Of a DNA stretch of 64,000 bases, positions 47,915-56,875 are shown piece after piece (the stretch's first letter is position 1; each line of letters begins with the position of its first letter). The position numbers were made by a program, and so were the translations under genes. Origin of the DNA: JBOGCH01 sp051656645 (GTDB taxonomy: Bacteria; Bacteroidota; Bacteroidia; Bacteroidales; Marinifilaceae); assembly GCA_051656645.1 (NCBI GenBank), contig JBOGCH010000005.1, forward strand, positions 1 to 64,000, read 5' to 3'. The notes beneath the pieces were generated by a model, which searched no databases, was not told the DNA's origin, and worked only from the letters and a program-made list of their open reading frames with translations.

Positions 47915-49426
47915 ATGGAATTAAATCCGTTATCAATTAAAGTAAAGAAACGCATTTTTGTTGTTTATAGTCCACTGCTCTTTCTGTCTATATTTTTTAA
48001 TGTATTGGATAGTAAAGCTCAGTCCCTAACACTAAATAGTGCCATTGTATACGCCCGGCAACATTCGTCGCAAGCAAAGATGGCAAGATTTAGTTTTATG
48101 AATCAATATTGGAATTTCAGATCGTACAAAGCAGAACGTCTGCCATCATTAGTTTTGTCTGGAGACATAGGAAATTATGACCGATCGCTTGTCGAAGTAC
48201 GTGATTATGAGACGGGGAATATTTCCTATGTTGAAAATAATTCTTTAAGTAACAATTTACGCTTGTCTGTAAATCAAAATATAGCGCTGACAGGTGGGCA
48301 GTTTTCATTAAATTCCTATGCATCTCGTCTAGATCAATATCGTTATGATGAAACCACTTATAACACAAATCCATTCACGCTAAATTATACACAGCCCTTA
48401 AAGGCATATAATTCTTTAAAGTGGCGTAAGCGTACAGAACCACTCCGCTATGAGAATTCTAAAAAGAAATATCTAGAAACATTAGAGCAAATATCGCTTA
48501 CCACTACATCTTATTTCTTCTATGTTCTTTCTGCTCAGGCAGAATACAAAAAGAGTATGGAGAATTTACGAGATCGCACACAACTATATGAAACAGCCCA
48601 AAAGCGTTTCGAGCTAGGTACAACTACTAGAAGTGAAATCCTACAACTTAAACTCTCTGTATTAAATGCAGAGTTAAGTGTTAATACCACTAAACAGTCC
48701 TTAGAGATGCAATTATTTAATTTTTGTTCCTATATCGGCTTAAAGGATCGCAGTAGTGTTGAACTGTTAGTTCCGCAAAATGTTCCCGATATAGCACTAA
48801 ACTATGAACAAGTGCTAGATAACGCTTACCGCAACTCTACTCATAGTGCCACCCAGCAATTAAAATTGTTAGAGTCGAAACGAGCCTTGGCACAAGCAAA
48901 ATCAACTAGAGGTTTGCAAGCTGATTTTAGATTAAATTTAGGTTTCTCACAGAATGCTAATGAATTTAAAGCTGCATATCAAAACTTAAAGGATAGGGAA
49001 GTAGTTGGTTTAACCCTACGCATGCCACTATATGATTGGGGACTAGGTAAGGGAAAAGTTAAAATGGCCGAGGCGGATTTGGATATAACACAAACTGAGA
49101 TAGAGCTGGCCGAGGTTGAATTTAGACAAAATATATGGAATAAAGTGGTGCAATTTAACAACCAATTTAAGCAGTGTGAGATTTCGGGTCTTGCACAGGA
49201 GATAGCGGCAGAACGTTACGATATTACTTGTAAGCGTTTTCAAAATGGAACTATCACAGTAACAGAGCTGAATACCGCACAACAGGAGTCGGATAACGCC
49301 CGTTCCCAATATATCAATGCCTTACGAACCTATTGGACAGCCTACTATGAGTTACAGAAACTATCCCTTTATGATTATGTTCATAAAAAGGATTTATCAG
49401 TTGACTTCGATAATTTGATTAAATAA
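47915..49426 (+). CDS. TolC-like outer-membrane efflux protein
   Basis: 503 residues from ATG 47915 (MELNPLSIKVKKRIFVVYSP); an earlier TTG is rejected. Signal peptide ends near DSKAQS. Two OEP repeats of long helices with TKQSLEMQLFNF, EILQLKLSVLNAELS, and VTELNTAQQESDNARSQYIN near the end. It forms a trimeric channel through the outer membrane for the RND complex encoded behind it. Confidence 0.88.
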   Translation: MELNPLSIKVKKRIFVVYSPLLFLSIFFNVLDSKAQSLTLNSAIVYARQHSSQAKMARFSFMNQYWNFRSYKAERLPSLVLSGDIGNYDRSLVEVRDYETGNISYVENNSLSNNLRLSVNQNIALTGGQFSLNSYASRLDQYRYDETTYNTNPFTLNYTQPLKAYNSLKWRKRTEPLRYENSKKKYLETLEQISLTTTSYFFYVLSAQAEYKKSMENLRDRTQLYETAQKRFELGTTTRSEILQLKLSVLNAELSVNTTKQSLEMQLFNFCSYIGLKDRSSVELLVPQNVPDIALNYEQVLDNAYRNSTHSATQQLKLLESKRALAQAKSTRGLQADFRLNLGFSQNANEFKAAYQNLKDREVVGLTLRMPLYDWGLGKGKVKMAEADLDITQTEIELAEVEFRQNIWNKVVQFNNQFKQCEISGLAQEIAAERYDITCKRFQNGTITVTELNTAQQESDNARSQYINALRTYWTAYYELQKLSLYDYVHKKDLSVDFDNLIK

Positions 49427-49446
49427 TAACATATATATAACGAGAA

Positions 49447-50529
49447 ATGAGATATTTATACAATACACTTGTTGGAGTAACTCTATTTTGTGCCTGCAAC
49501 GGAGGCAAAGAACGCAAAATAGAGGAAGACAGAATGGAAGCTACACGCGAAAAATTAAACGTAAACTACGTTGATACCATGATGTTACGCAAAACAACAT
49601 TCCAAAAGCAAATTATTTGTAACGGAAAGCTGAGAGCTGTATCGAAAAGCGATTTAACCATGCCCGTAAACGGTATCCTGCGTTCTATATACGTGGGAAA
49701 TGGAACCTACGTAAAGAAAGGCGATTTACTTGCGGTAGTGGATAGGGAGGAGGCGGAGATTGAATTGAAGAAAGCCGAACAGCAAGTGGAACGTACTTAT
49801 ATAGATTTGTTAGATAAACTTATCGGACAAGGATACGAGGCCGATACCAGTGCCATTCCTTTAGCAATTTTTAAACGCGCTAAGATAACATCAGGCTACA
49901 CGTCCGCATTGGAGCAAGAAGCAAGTGCGCGCAGACGCATTGCGAATTGCCACCTATATGCTCCATACGGGGGGAGGGTTGCCAACATGAACAGTAAAGA
50001 GCATCAGCGAACGGATAAATTTTGCACGCTCATTGATGACAGCTTTTTTGATGTAGAATTTAATATTCTCGAAGCAGAAATGGGGATGAGTAGAGTGGGG
50101 CAGCGTGTTATTGTTACACCGTTTATAGATGATCAACGTCAGTTTTCAGGAACTGTGAGCGAAATTAATCCACTTATTGACGAGAAAGGACAAATAACCA
50201 TTCGTGCTAAGATAAAAAATGAAAGCGGATATCTTTTAGAAGGAATGAATGTACGTGTCGTATTGGAGAACAATCAGCCCAATATGTATGTTGTACCTAA
50301 GGATGCTGTTGTACTTCGTGACGGGTATTACGTACTGTTCCGTTACAGCGGAGGTGAGGCGATGTGGACCTATGTGGACGTAATGTATTCAAATCTGGAC
50401 TCATATGCCGTTACCGGTAATAAGGTAAAACAAACGGAGATCAAAGAAAACGATATCATTATTACCTCTGGAAATTTAAATCTTGCCGACGGTACATCCG
50501 TTGTGCCACGTGCAAAAGATAAAGAATAG
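49447..50529 (+). CDS. RND periplasmic adaptor (HlyD/AcrA-like)
   Basis: 360 residues. N-terminal hydrophobic stretch VGVTLFCACNGG with a Cys fits a lipoprotein. Barrel-sandwich hybrid domain: KQIICNGKLRAVSKSDLTMP, then VNGILRSIYVGNGTYVKKGD; an alpha-hairpin shorter than in AcrA (about 100-150); beta-barrel and C-terminal membrane-proximal part (YVVPKDAVVLRDGYYVLF). It links the RND pump to TolC. 20-nt gap to the TolC-like gene and 3 nt to the first permease. Confidence 0.9.
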   Translation: MRYLYNTLVGVTLFCACNGGKERKIEEDRMEATREKLNVNYVDTMMLRKTTFQKQIICNGKLRAVSKSDLTMPVNGILRSIYVGNGTYVKKGDLLAVVDREEAEIELKKAEQQVERTYIDLLDKLIGQGYEADTSAIPLAIFKRAKITSGYTSALEQEASARRRIANCHLYAPYGGRVANMNSKEHQRTDKFCTLIDDSFFDVEFNILEAEMGMSRVGQRVIVTPFIDDQRQFSGTVSEINPLIDEKGQITIRAKIKNESGYLLEGMNVRVVLENNQPNMYVVPKDAVVLRDGYYVLFRYSGGEAMWTYVDVMYSNLDSYAVTGNKVKQTEIKENDIIITSGNLNLADGTSVVPRAKDKE

Positions 50530-50532
50530 CAT

Positions 50533-53500
50533 ATGATAGTTAAACAGCTTATTAGCCGTCCAATAGCCGTAACAATGAGTGTAATAGCACTTATTGTTAT
50601 CGGTCTTATTTCTATAAAATATATACCCGTATCGTTAATGCCCGATATTGATGTACCACAAATTACGGTACAAGTATCTTATCCAGGCGCTTCGGTACGT
50701 GAGGTAGACAACAAAGTGTTGCGACCATTGAAAAACCAGCTAATGCAGGTGGTTGGAGTAAAACGCATACGGAGCGAGTCGCGTACGGATGCAGGCGTTG
50801 TTTATATGAATTTTGAACCTCAAAGTAACATTGATTTATTGTTTATTGAGGTGAATGAGAAAATAGACAGGGCAATGAATAATATGCCCAAGGAGGTGGA
50901 ACGTCCCAAAGTGCTAAAGGCCAGTGCTACAGATATTCCTGCCTTTTACTTAGATGTAACCTTGAAGTACGAGGATCGATTAAGTCCCGAACCATTTCCA
51001 AAAGCGGGATTGGCATTTTCTCAGTTGGGGGATTTTGCACGTAACATCGTATCCAAACGCATTGAACAATTACCACAAACCGCAATGGTTGATATTAGTG
51101 GTAATGCACAACCCGAACTATTGTGTGTACCAGATTACGCCAAAATGGAATCAATGGACATTTCAATGGACTTTCTACGTGACGCAATTCAGCAAAACAA
51201 CCTATCACTGGGCGTCTTGAGCGTTGCCGATGGTATTTATCGCTACAATATTCATTTTGATTCTCAAATTACAACAAAAGAGGATATCGAAAATGTATAT
51301 ATTAACCACAATGGAAGGATTTACCAATTTAAGGATCTGTGTGAGGTCATAGAACGTCCAGGAAAACGTAAAGGGATGATTCGTAGTGGTAGGAATAATG
51401 CGGTTACGCTAGCAATAATTAAGCAAAGCGATGCACAAATGGCCGATCTTAAAACAAATATTGACGCTACCTTAGAGGATTTACGTAAAACCTATCCTGA
51501 CATATCGTTTGAAATTACGCGCGATCAGACCCAATTGTTGATGTATTCCATTAATAATCTAAAAAACAATTTACTAATGGGGGCATTTCTTGCCTGTATA
51601 GTACTTTTTGTTTTCATGCATGATTTGCGTTCACCGTTGTTAATAATGATAACAATACCATTGTCGCTCATTCTAACGCTTTTGTTTTTCCATCTTCTTG
51701 GAATTACACTAAACATCATCTCACTATCCGGTTTAATTCTTGGAATAGGAATGATGGTAGATAACTCCATTATTGTCATTGATAATATAACGCAGAAATG
51801 GTTATTGGGCATTAAACTAAAAGAGGCAATCTCTAAGGCCGTAGGTGAAGTATTTACACCTATGTTGAGCTCTGTCCTAACCACCTGCTCGGTATTTGTG
51901 CCTTTAGTGTTCTTAAGTGGAACTGCTGGTGCGCTTTTCTATGACCAGGCTATGGCTGTAGGTATCTCATTAGGGACTTCGCTACTAGTATCCACCTTTG
52001 TAATTCCAGTATATTTTCGTCTACTATACCAAAATAAGACACCTCGAAGTAGCATAAATAATGGCAAAGGACGCTTTAATTTTTACAAACCTTATGAGAT
52101 TACATTGAAGTGGACATTACGTCATCAGCGAGGAGTGCTCATGGCATTTCTTCTAGTGTTACCCCTTAGTTATTGGGTATATGGTGAGGTGGAGAAAACA
52201 CGATTACCGTACATTGAGCATAATGATGCATTAATGACCATTGATTGGAATGCGGGAATCTCTATCGAGGAAAATGATCGGAGAATATGCGAACTTTTAA
52301 AATCTGCCGAACAAGAAATAAGAAACTCAACGTCAATGATTGGGGTACAGGATTTCCTACTAGCACATACAAAAGAGTTAACAGCATCTGAGGCCATTGT
52401 ATACTTGCAATGCGACTCAGAGAAGGATTTGAACAAAGTAAAGACCATTATAACCTCCTATATTTCTCAGAATTATCCGAAAGGAAAAGTCGATTTTTCC
52501 ATATCGGGTAATATATTTGATATGATCTTCTCAAATGATGAGTCAGACCTTGAAATATTGTTACAAAGACAAGGTGGAGGTGCCCCTGATGTGTTAATGG
52601 TGAGGAATTTTATAGATACACTTCAACGCCGTTTCCCAAACACCTATATTCCACCCATTGTTACTGAGGAGAATTTAAGATATGAAGCAGACCTTGAACT
52701 AATGACTCTTAATGGTGTAAACTATAGTAACTTATTTAGTAAGCTAAAAGAGCTTTTAAGCCAGCAGAACATTTTCCAAATTAACCAAGGGAGTTACTCG
52801 GTGCCATTAACTCTTGGCGATAAAAGAAAAGAAAGTAAGGATTTGTTATCTGCCAAGGTAAAGAACAGAATGGGAGTGGAGATTCCAATAAACCATTTGG
52901 TTAAAGAGAGCCGAGGAGAGGACTTTAAGAAATTATATTCGGGTAATGGGGGGGATTATTTTCCTATAAAACTATTTGGTACCGATAAGGAAGTTGAAGA
53001 TATTGTGGAGTTTGTGAATAGTTATGTGAAGAGTAACTCGAAATATTCAGCGCGTTTCGACGGAGACTATTTCTCTAGCCGTATTTTAATAAAGGAGTTA
53101 ATGCTTATTTTGAGTGTTGCTATTGCGCTTTTGTATTTTATCCTTGCTGCACAATTTGAAAGCGTTGTACAACCTTTAATCATACTCTCGGAAGTAACTA
53201 TAGACCTTTTAGGAGTGCTTATCGGATTATACATCTTTGGCGAATCGTTAAACATCATGTCGCTCATTGGAATTGTAGTAATGTGCGGAATTATTATTAA
53301 TGACTCCATTTTAAAAGTAGATACAATAAATCGCTTCCGTAAAGAGGGAATGCCATTACTTAAGGCAATAATGAAAGGCGGTCACAGCCGTTTAAAACCT
53401 ATAATTATGACGTCTTTAACCACTATTCTCGCTATTGTGCCTTTTCTTAGTCGCACAGATATGGGATCGGCATTGCAATATCCACTGTCGTTAGCCATAA

Positions 53501-53586
53501 TTATAGGTATGACCATCGGAACATTAGTGAGTTTGTTTTTTATTCCACTTATGTATTATGTTATTTATAGAAACCAACGCGCATGA
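50533..53586 (+). CDS. RND efflux permease 1
   Basis: 1017 residues, 12 membrane helices in the RND layout with two large periplasmic loops. Begins MIVKQLISRPIAVTMSVIAL; TM4 has GIGMMVDNSIIVIDNITQ, where the classic Asp-Asp pair is Asp-Asn; TM10 has CGIIINDSILKVDTINRF in place of the classic Lys. Expected to pump a hydrophobic substrate outward with protons. It overlaps the second permease by 4 nt (ATGA), so the two should be made in equal amounts. Confidence 0.93.
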   Translation: MIVKQLISRPIAVTMSVIALIVIGLISIKYIPVSLMPDIDVPQITVQVSYPGASVREVDNKVLRPLKNQLMQVVGVKRIRSESRTDAGVVYMNFEPQSNIDLLFIEVNEKIDRAMNNMPKEVERPKVLKASATDIPAFYLDVTLKYEDRLSPEPFPKAGLAFSQLGDFARNIVSKRIEQLPQTAMVDISGNAQPELLCVPDYAKMESMDISMDFLRDAIQQNNLSLGVLSVADGIYRYNIHFDSQITTKEDIENVYINHNGRIYQFKDLCEVIERPGKRKGMIRSGRNNAVTLAIIKQSDAQMADLKTNIDATLEDLRKTYPDISFEITRDQTQLLMYSINNLKNNLLMGAFLACIVLFVFMHDLRSPLLIMITIPLSLILTLLFFHLLGITLNIISLSGLILGIGMMVDNSIIVIDNITQKWLLGIKLKEAISKAVGEVFTPMLSSVLTTCSVFVPLVFLSGTAGALFYDQAMAVGISLGTSLLVSTFVIPVYFRLLYQNKTPRSSINNGKGRFNFYKPYEITLKWTLRHQRGVLMAFLLVLPLSYWVYGEVEKTRLPYIEHNDALMTIDWNAGISIEENDRRICELLKSAEQEIRNSTSMIGVQDFLLAHTKELTASEAIVYLQCDSEKDLNKVKTIITSYISQNYPKGKVDFSISGNIFDMIFSNDESDLEILLQRQGGGAPDVLMVRNFIDTLQRRFPNTYIPPIVTEENLRYEADLELMTLNGVNYSNLFSKLKELLSQQNIFQINQGSYSVPLTLGDKRKESKDLLSAKVKNRMGVEIPINHLVKESRGEDFKKLYSGNGGDYFPIKLFGTDKEVEDIVEFVNSYVKSNSKYSARFDGDYFSSRILIKELMLILSVAIALLYFILAAQFESVVQPLIILSEVTIDLLGVLIGLYIFGESLNIMSLIGIVVMCGIIINDSILKVDTINRFRKEGMPLLKAIMKGGHSRLKPIIMTSLTTILAIVPFLSRTDMGSALQYPLSLAIIIGMTIGTLVSLFFIPLMYYVIYRNQRA

Positions 53587-56500
53587 GTGATAAAAAAGAA
53601 TTTATAGACCGTATATCACCGTTTACTATTGTGTTAACGGTGGTAATACTCATGGTGATAGGTGCAGGGTTGTCGCCATTGCTTGACATTGCAAGTAGGC
53701 CGGCTCCCAAACAAGGAAAAACGTTATCCATAAACTTTTGGTGGAACGGCGTTTCTCCCCGAGTTATAGAACAGGAGGTGACATCTAAAATAGAAGGAAT
53801 TGTATCTGCGGTGCATGGCGTAGAATCCACATCGTCCATATCCAAAATGGGGCATGGAGCTGTAACAATCCAGTTAAAAAAGTCGGTCAACGTATCCGCC
53901 GTTCGTTTTGAAATCTCGTCATTATTACGACAAATCCATAAAAAATTACCAGAGGGAGTCACTTATCCCAGTCTTTCCGGGGGAGACGTAGTACAGCGTA
54001 ATAGTTCAAAACCTTCAACCATGAATTTGCTTACCTATCGCATAAATGCCGATATGGACGGAGAGCAAATAAAAGAGTACATTGAACAAACCGTTTCTCC
54101 TTACTTAACGTCCATCGAGGACGTTAAGAGCATTGAGGTGAGTGGAGGTGTGTCCAAATACATGGAAATAGCCTATGATCCACTTGTACTAATGAATTAT
54201 GGTATAAATGCTTCCATAATTGCTGAGGGAATCAAGAGTTTTATGGGAAAAAATGACATTGTCGGAGATATACAGTATACGGATACCGATAATGAAAGCC
54301 AACGTATGACATTGCATCTCGCAACAGCCAAGTTTAGCAAAGAATTAGGCGAGATGCCTTTAACTAAAGTGGGCGACAAAATTATTTATCTAAATGATCT
54401 TGCAACCTATGAATATAAGGAACGAGAGCCCAATAGCTACTTCCGTGTAAACGGTCTTAGTACCGTAAATATGATTGTAAAAACGGATGCGAATGGAAAT
54501 ATAATAAAACTATCGGAGACACTGCGTAATAAGATTGAAGAAATAAAGCCAAATTTAAGGGAAGGCGTTTATTTAACTCTTACACACGATGCAGCACTTG
54601 AGATGGAAACCGAATTACAGAAACTAATACGGCGAACCATCCTTTGTCTTATAGTACTTTTAGTGTTTGTATGGGTAGTGAGTCGCAGTGGAAAGTACTT
54701 ATCAATAATTTTCATTACGCTACTCGCCAATGTACTAATATCCATTATTGTATATTATGTATTGGATATTCAACTTCACACGTTCTCATTGGCAGGAATA
54801 GCAGTTTCTTTTGGAATTATAATCGATTCATCAATTGTCATGGTGGATCATTACAGCTACTACAAAAACCGAAAAGCATTTTTAGCCATTTTGGCAGCAT
54901 TGCTCACAACTATTGGTTCGTTGGTTATCGTATTTTTCATGCCAGAAATTGTACGAAATGATCTTTATGACTTTTCCCGGATTATTATAGTTAATCTTTC
55001 AGTGGCCTTATTCGTTTCTCTCTTTTTTGTACCTGCAATTGTATCGCAGATGGGATATAATAAACGAAAGGTCGTTATTCGCAAAGATAAGGCGGGTTAT
55101 TTATTACGTTGGAATTTGTTTTATAACCGATACATTTGTTTCACACAAAAGCGAAAATGGATTTATATTATGCTTCTAGTATTAGCATTTGGTTTACCAT
55201 TTTTCGCTATGCCTGCCAAATGGAATGCAAAACAAAATTACTATGGACAAAAGAAGAACGAACCTCCTAAATGGTATGCCGAGTGGTATGATGCTACAGT
55301 GGGAAGTAAGTTTTATCAAAGCAAGCTTCATCCGTACGCCAGTAAATGGTTAGGAGGTACCATGCGTCTATTTGCGGGTTCTATGGGACAGCGAACTTAT
55401 CAAAAACAGGAACGTGAAGTAATACTTCACATAAGGGGACAAATGCCTTTAGGAGGTAAGGCTATACAGCTTAACGAAAAAGTTAAAGAAATTGAGAAAT
55501 TCCTTGCCCAATATAAAGAAATAAAACGCTTTGAAACTACAATAAATAATGGAGGAGCCAATATAAAAGTAGAATTCGAGCAGGAACATAAACAGAGTAG
55601 TTTTCCTTATTATTTGGAAAACCTTATAATAGGGCAGCTCATTAATCTTGGAGGTTGTGATTGGGCTACCTATGGTGTGAGTGAGCGTGGATTTAGTAAT
55701 TCATTAAGATTAGGACACAGAGGACATAGGCTAGAGTTGTACGGATATAATTATAGCCGTTTATACAAATATGCCGAAGAGATTAGTGAAATGATGTCTA
55801 AGAACGGTCGTGTAACAGATGTGATTATTGAAAATGCAGGACAATCTCAAGCTGAAGAAGAACTTTATATGCAGTTTGATAAGCATAACATTGCCAATTA
55901 TAATGTTAATACACGTTCAGGCTACAATAACCTCTCTGAAATTCTTAGCACAAAATCATTGGGGTATTTTACAAGTCGCTATATAAGTACACAGCTAGAA
56001 CTGCGCTCTAAACGTTATGAGAGTTTTGATTTATGGCAACTTAAGAATAGTTATCTTCAACTTCCGGATCGAGCCATGACCTACGCGGGTATTGGAGAAA
56101 TAAAAAAACGAGAAGCCAAAAACATTATCCCTAAGCGTAACCAAGAGTATATGCTTACGGTGGCATACAATTTTCTAGGTAATTGGGATCTTGCCAATAG
56201 GTTTGCCAATAAAACCATGGCAACAGTTAATGAAAAAATGCCGGTAGGTTATCGCATTATGCAAAACAGATGGAACGGATATAGGGACGAGGGAACGCAA
56301 TATTGGTTAATACTACTAATAGTTGTAATAATTTTCTTCATGTGCTCCATATTATTTGAGTCATTAAGACTGCCGCTAACTATCATTATGCTCATCCCTG
56401 CATCATACATAGGTACATTTTTGACCTTTTACTTCTCAAAAGTAAATTTTGGTACGGGGGGATTTGCTTCGTTAGTGCTACTAAGCGGACTTGTTGTTAA

Positions 56501-56858
56501 CGCTGCAATTTATTTGATTAATGAATATAACTATTTGAAAGCATCACAAAAGAAAGGCCATGCCATTTCGTTGCAGAAGCTTTATATAAAGGCCTATAAC
56601 CATAAAATAGTACCTATATTCTTAACAATACTTTCAACCGTATTAGGATTAATTCCTTTCCTGTTAGAAGGAAAAGCAGATGCCTTTTGGTTCTCTTTTG
56701 CAATAGGAACATCCGGTGGATTATTGTTCTCTATTGTTGCACTAGTCTTTATTATGCCAATATTTATGCCACTAGGCGAAAATAAACCTGTGGAGCAAAA
56801 TAAGGGTGTAAATGATATGCCATCAAAACACGATTTACAAGATGTAGAGAAAGTCTAA
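53583..56858 (+). CDS. RND efflux permease 2
   Basis: 1091 residues, the same 12-helix layout but diverged and longer. TM4: FGIIIDSSIVMVDHYSYY (Asp-Ser); TM10: LLSGLVVNAAIYLINEYN. An extra segment at about residues 545-610 (KQNYYGQKKNEPPKWYAEWY and onward) separates TM6/7 from the second periplasmic loop. Two different permeases in one operon suggest a mixed trimer, as MdtB and MdtC form; inferred. C-terminal tail is hydrophilic. Confidence 0.9.
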   Translation: MSDKKEFIDRISPFTIVLTVVILMVIGAGLSPLLDIASRPAPKQGKTLSINFWWNGVSPRVIEQEVTSKIEGIVSAVHGVESTSSISKMGHGAVTIQLKKSVNVSAVRFEISSLLRQIHKKLPEGVTYPSLSGGDVVQRNSSKPSTMNLLTYRINADMDGEQIKEYIEQTVSPYLTSIEDVKSIEVSGGVSKYMEIAYDPLVLMNYGINASIIAEGIKSFMGKNDIVGDIQYTDTDNESQRMTLHLATAKFSKELGEMPLTKVGDKIIYLNDLATYEYKEREPNSYFRVNGLSTVNMIVKTDANGNIIKLSETLRNKIEEIKPNLREGVYLTLTHDAALEMETELQKLIRRTILCLIVLLVFVWVVSRSGKYLSIIFITLLANVLISIIVYYVLDIQLHTFSLAGIAVSFGIIIDSSIVMVDHYSYYKNRKAFLAILAALLTTIGSLVIVFFMPEIVRNDLYDFSRIIIVNLSVALFVSLFFVPAIVSQMGYNKRKVVIRKDKAGYLLRWNLFYNRYICFTQKRKWIYIMLLVLAFGLPFFAMPAKWNAKQNYYGQKKNEPPKWYAEWYDATVGSKFYQSKLHPYASKWLGGTMRLFAGSMGQRTYQKQEREVILHIRGQMPLGGKAIQLNEKVKEIEKFLAQYKEIKRFETTINNGGANIKVEFEQEHKQSSFPYYLENLIIGQLINLGGCDWATYGVSERGFSNSLRLGHRGHRLELYGYNYSRLYKYAEEISEMMSKNGRVTDVIIENAGQSQAEEELYMQFDKHNIANYNVNTRSGYNNLSEILSTKSLGYFTSRYISTQLELRSKRYESFDLWQLKNSYLQLPDRAMTYAGIGEIKKREAKNIIPKRNQEYMLTVAYNFLGNWDLANRFANKTMATVNEKMPVGYRIMQNRWNGYRDEGTQYWLILLIVVIIFFMCSILFESLRLPLTIIMLIPASYIGTFLTFYFSKVNFGTGGFASLVLLSGLVVNAAIYLINEYNYLKASQKKGHAISLQKLYIKAYNHKIVPIFLTILSTVLGLIPFLLEGKADAFWFSFAIGTSGGLLFSIVALVFIMPIFMPLGENKPVEQNKGVNDMPSKHDLQDVEKV

Positions 56859-56875
56859 CAATCAATACTAAACCT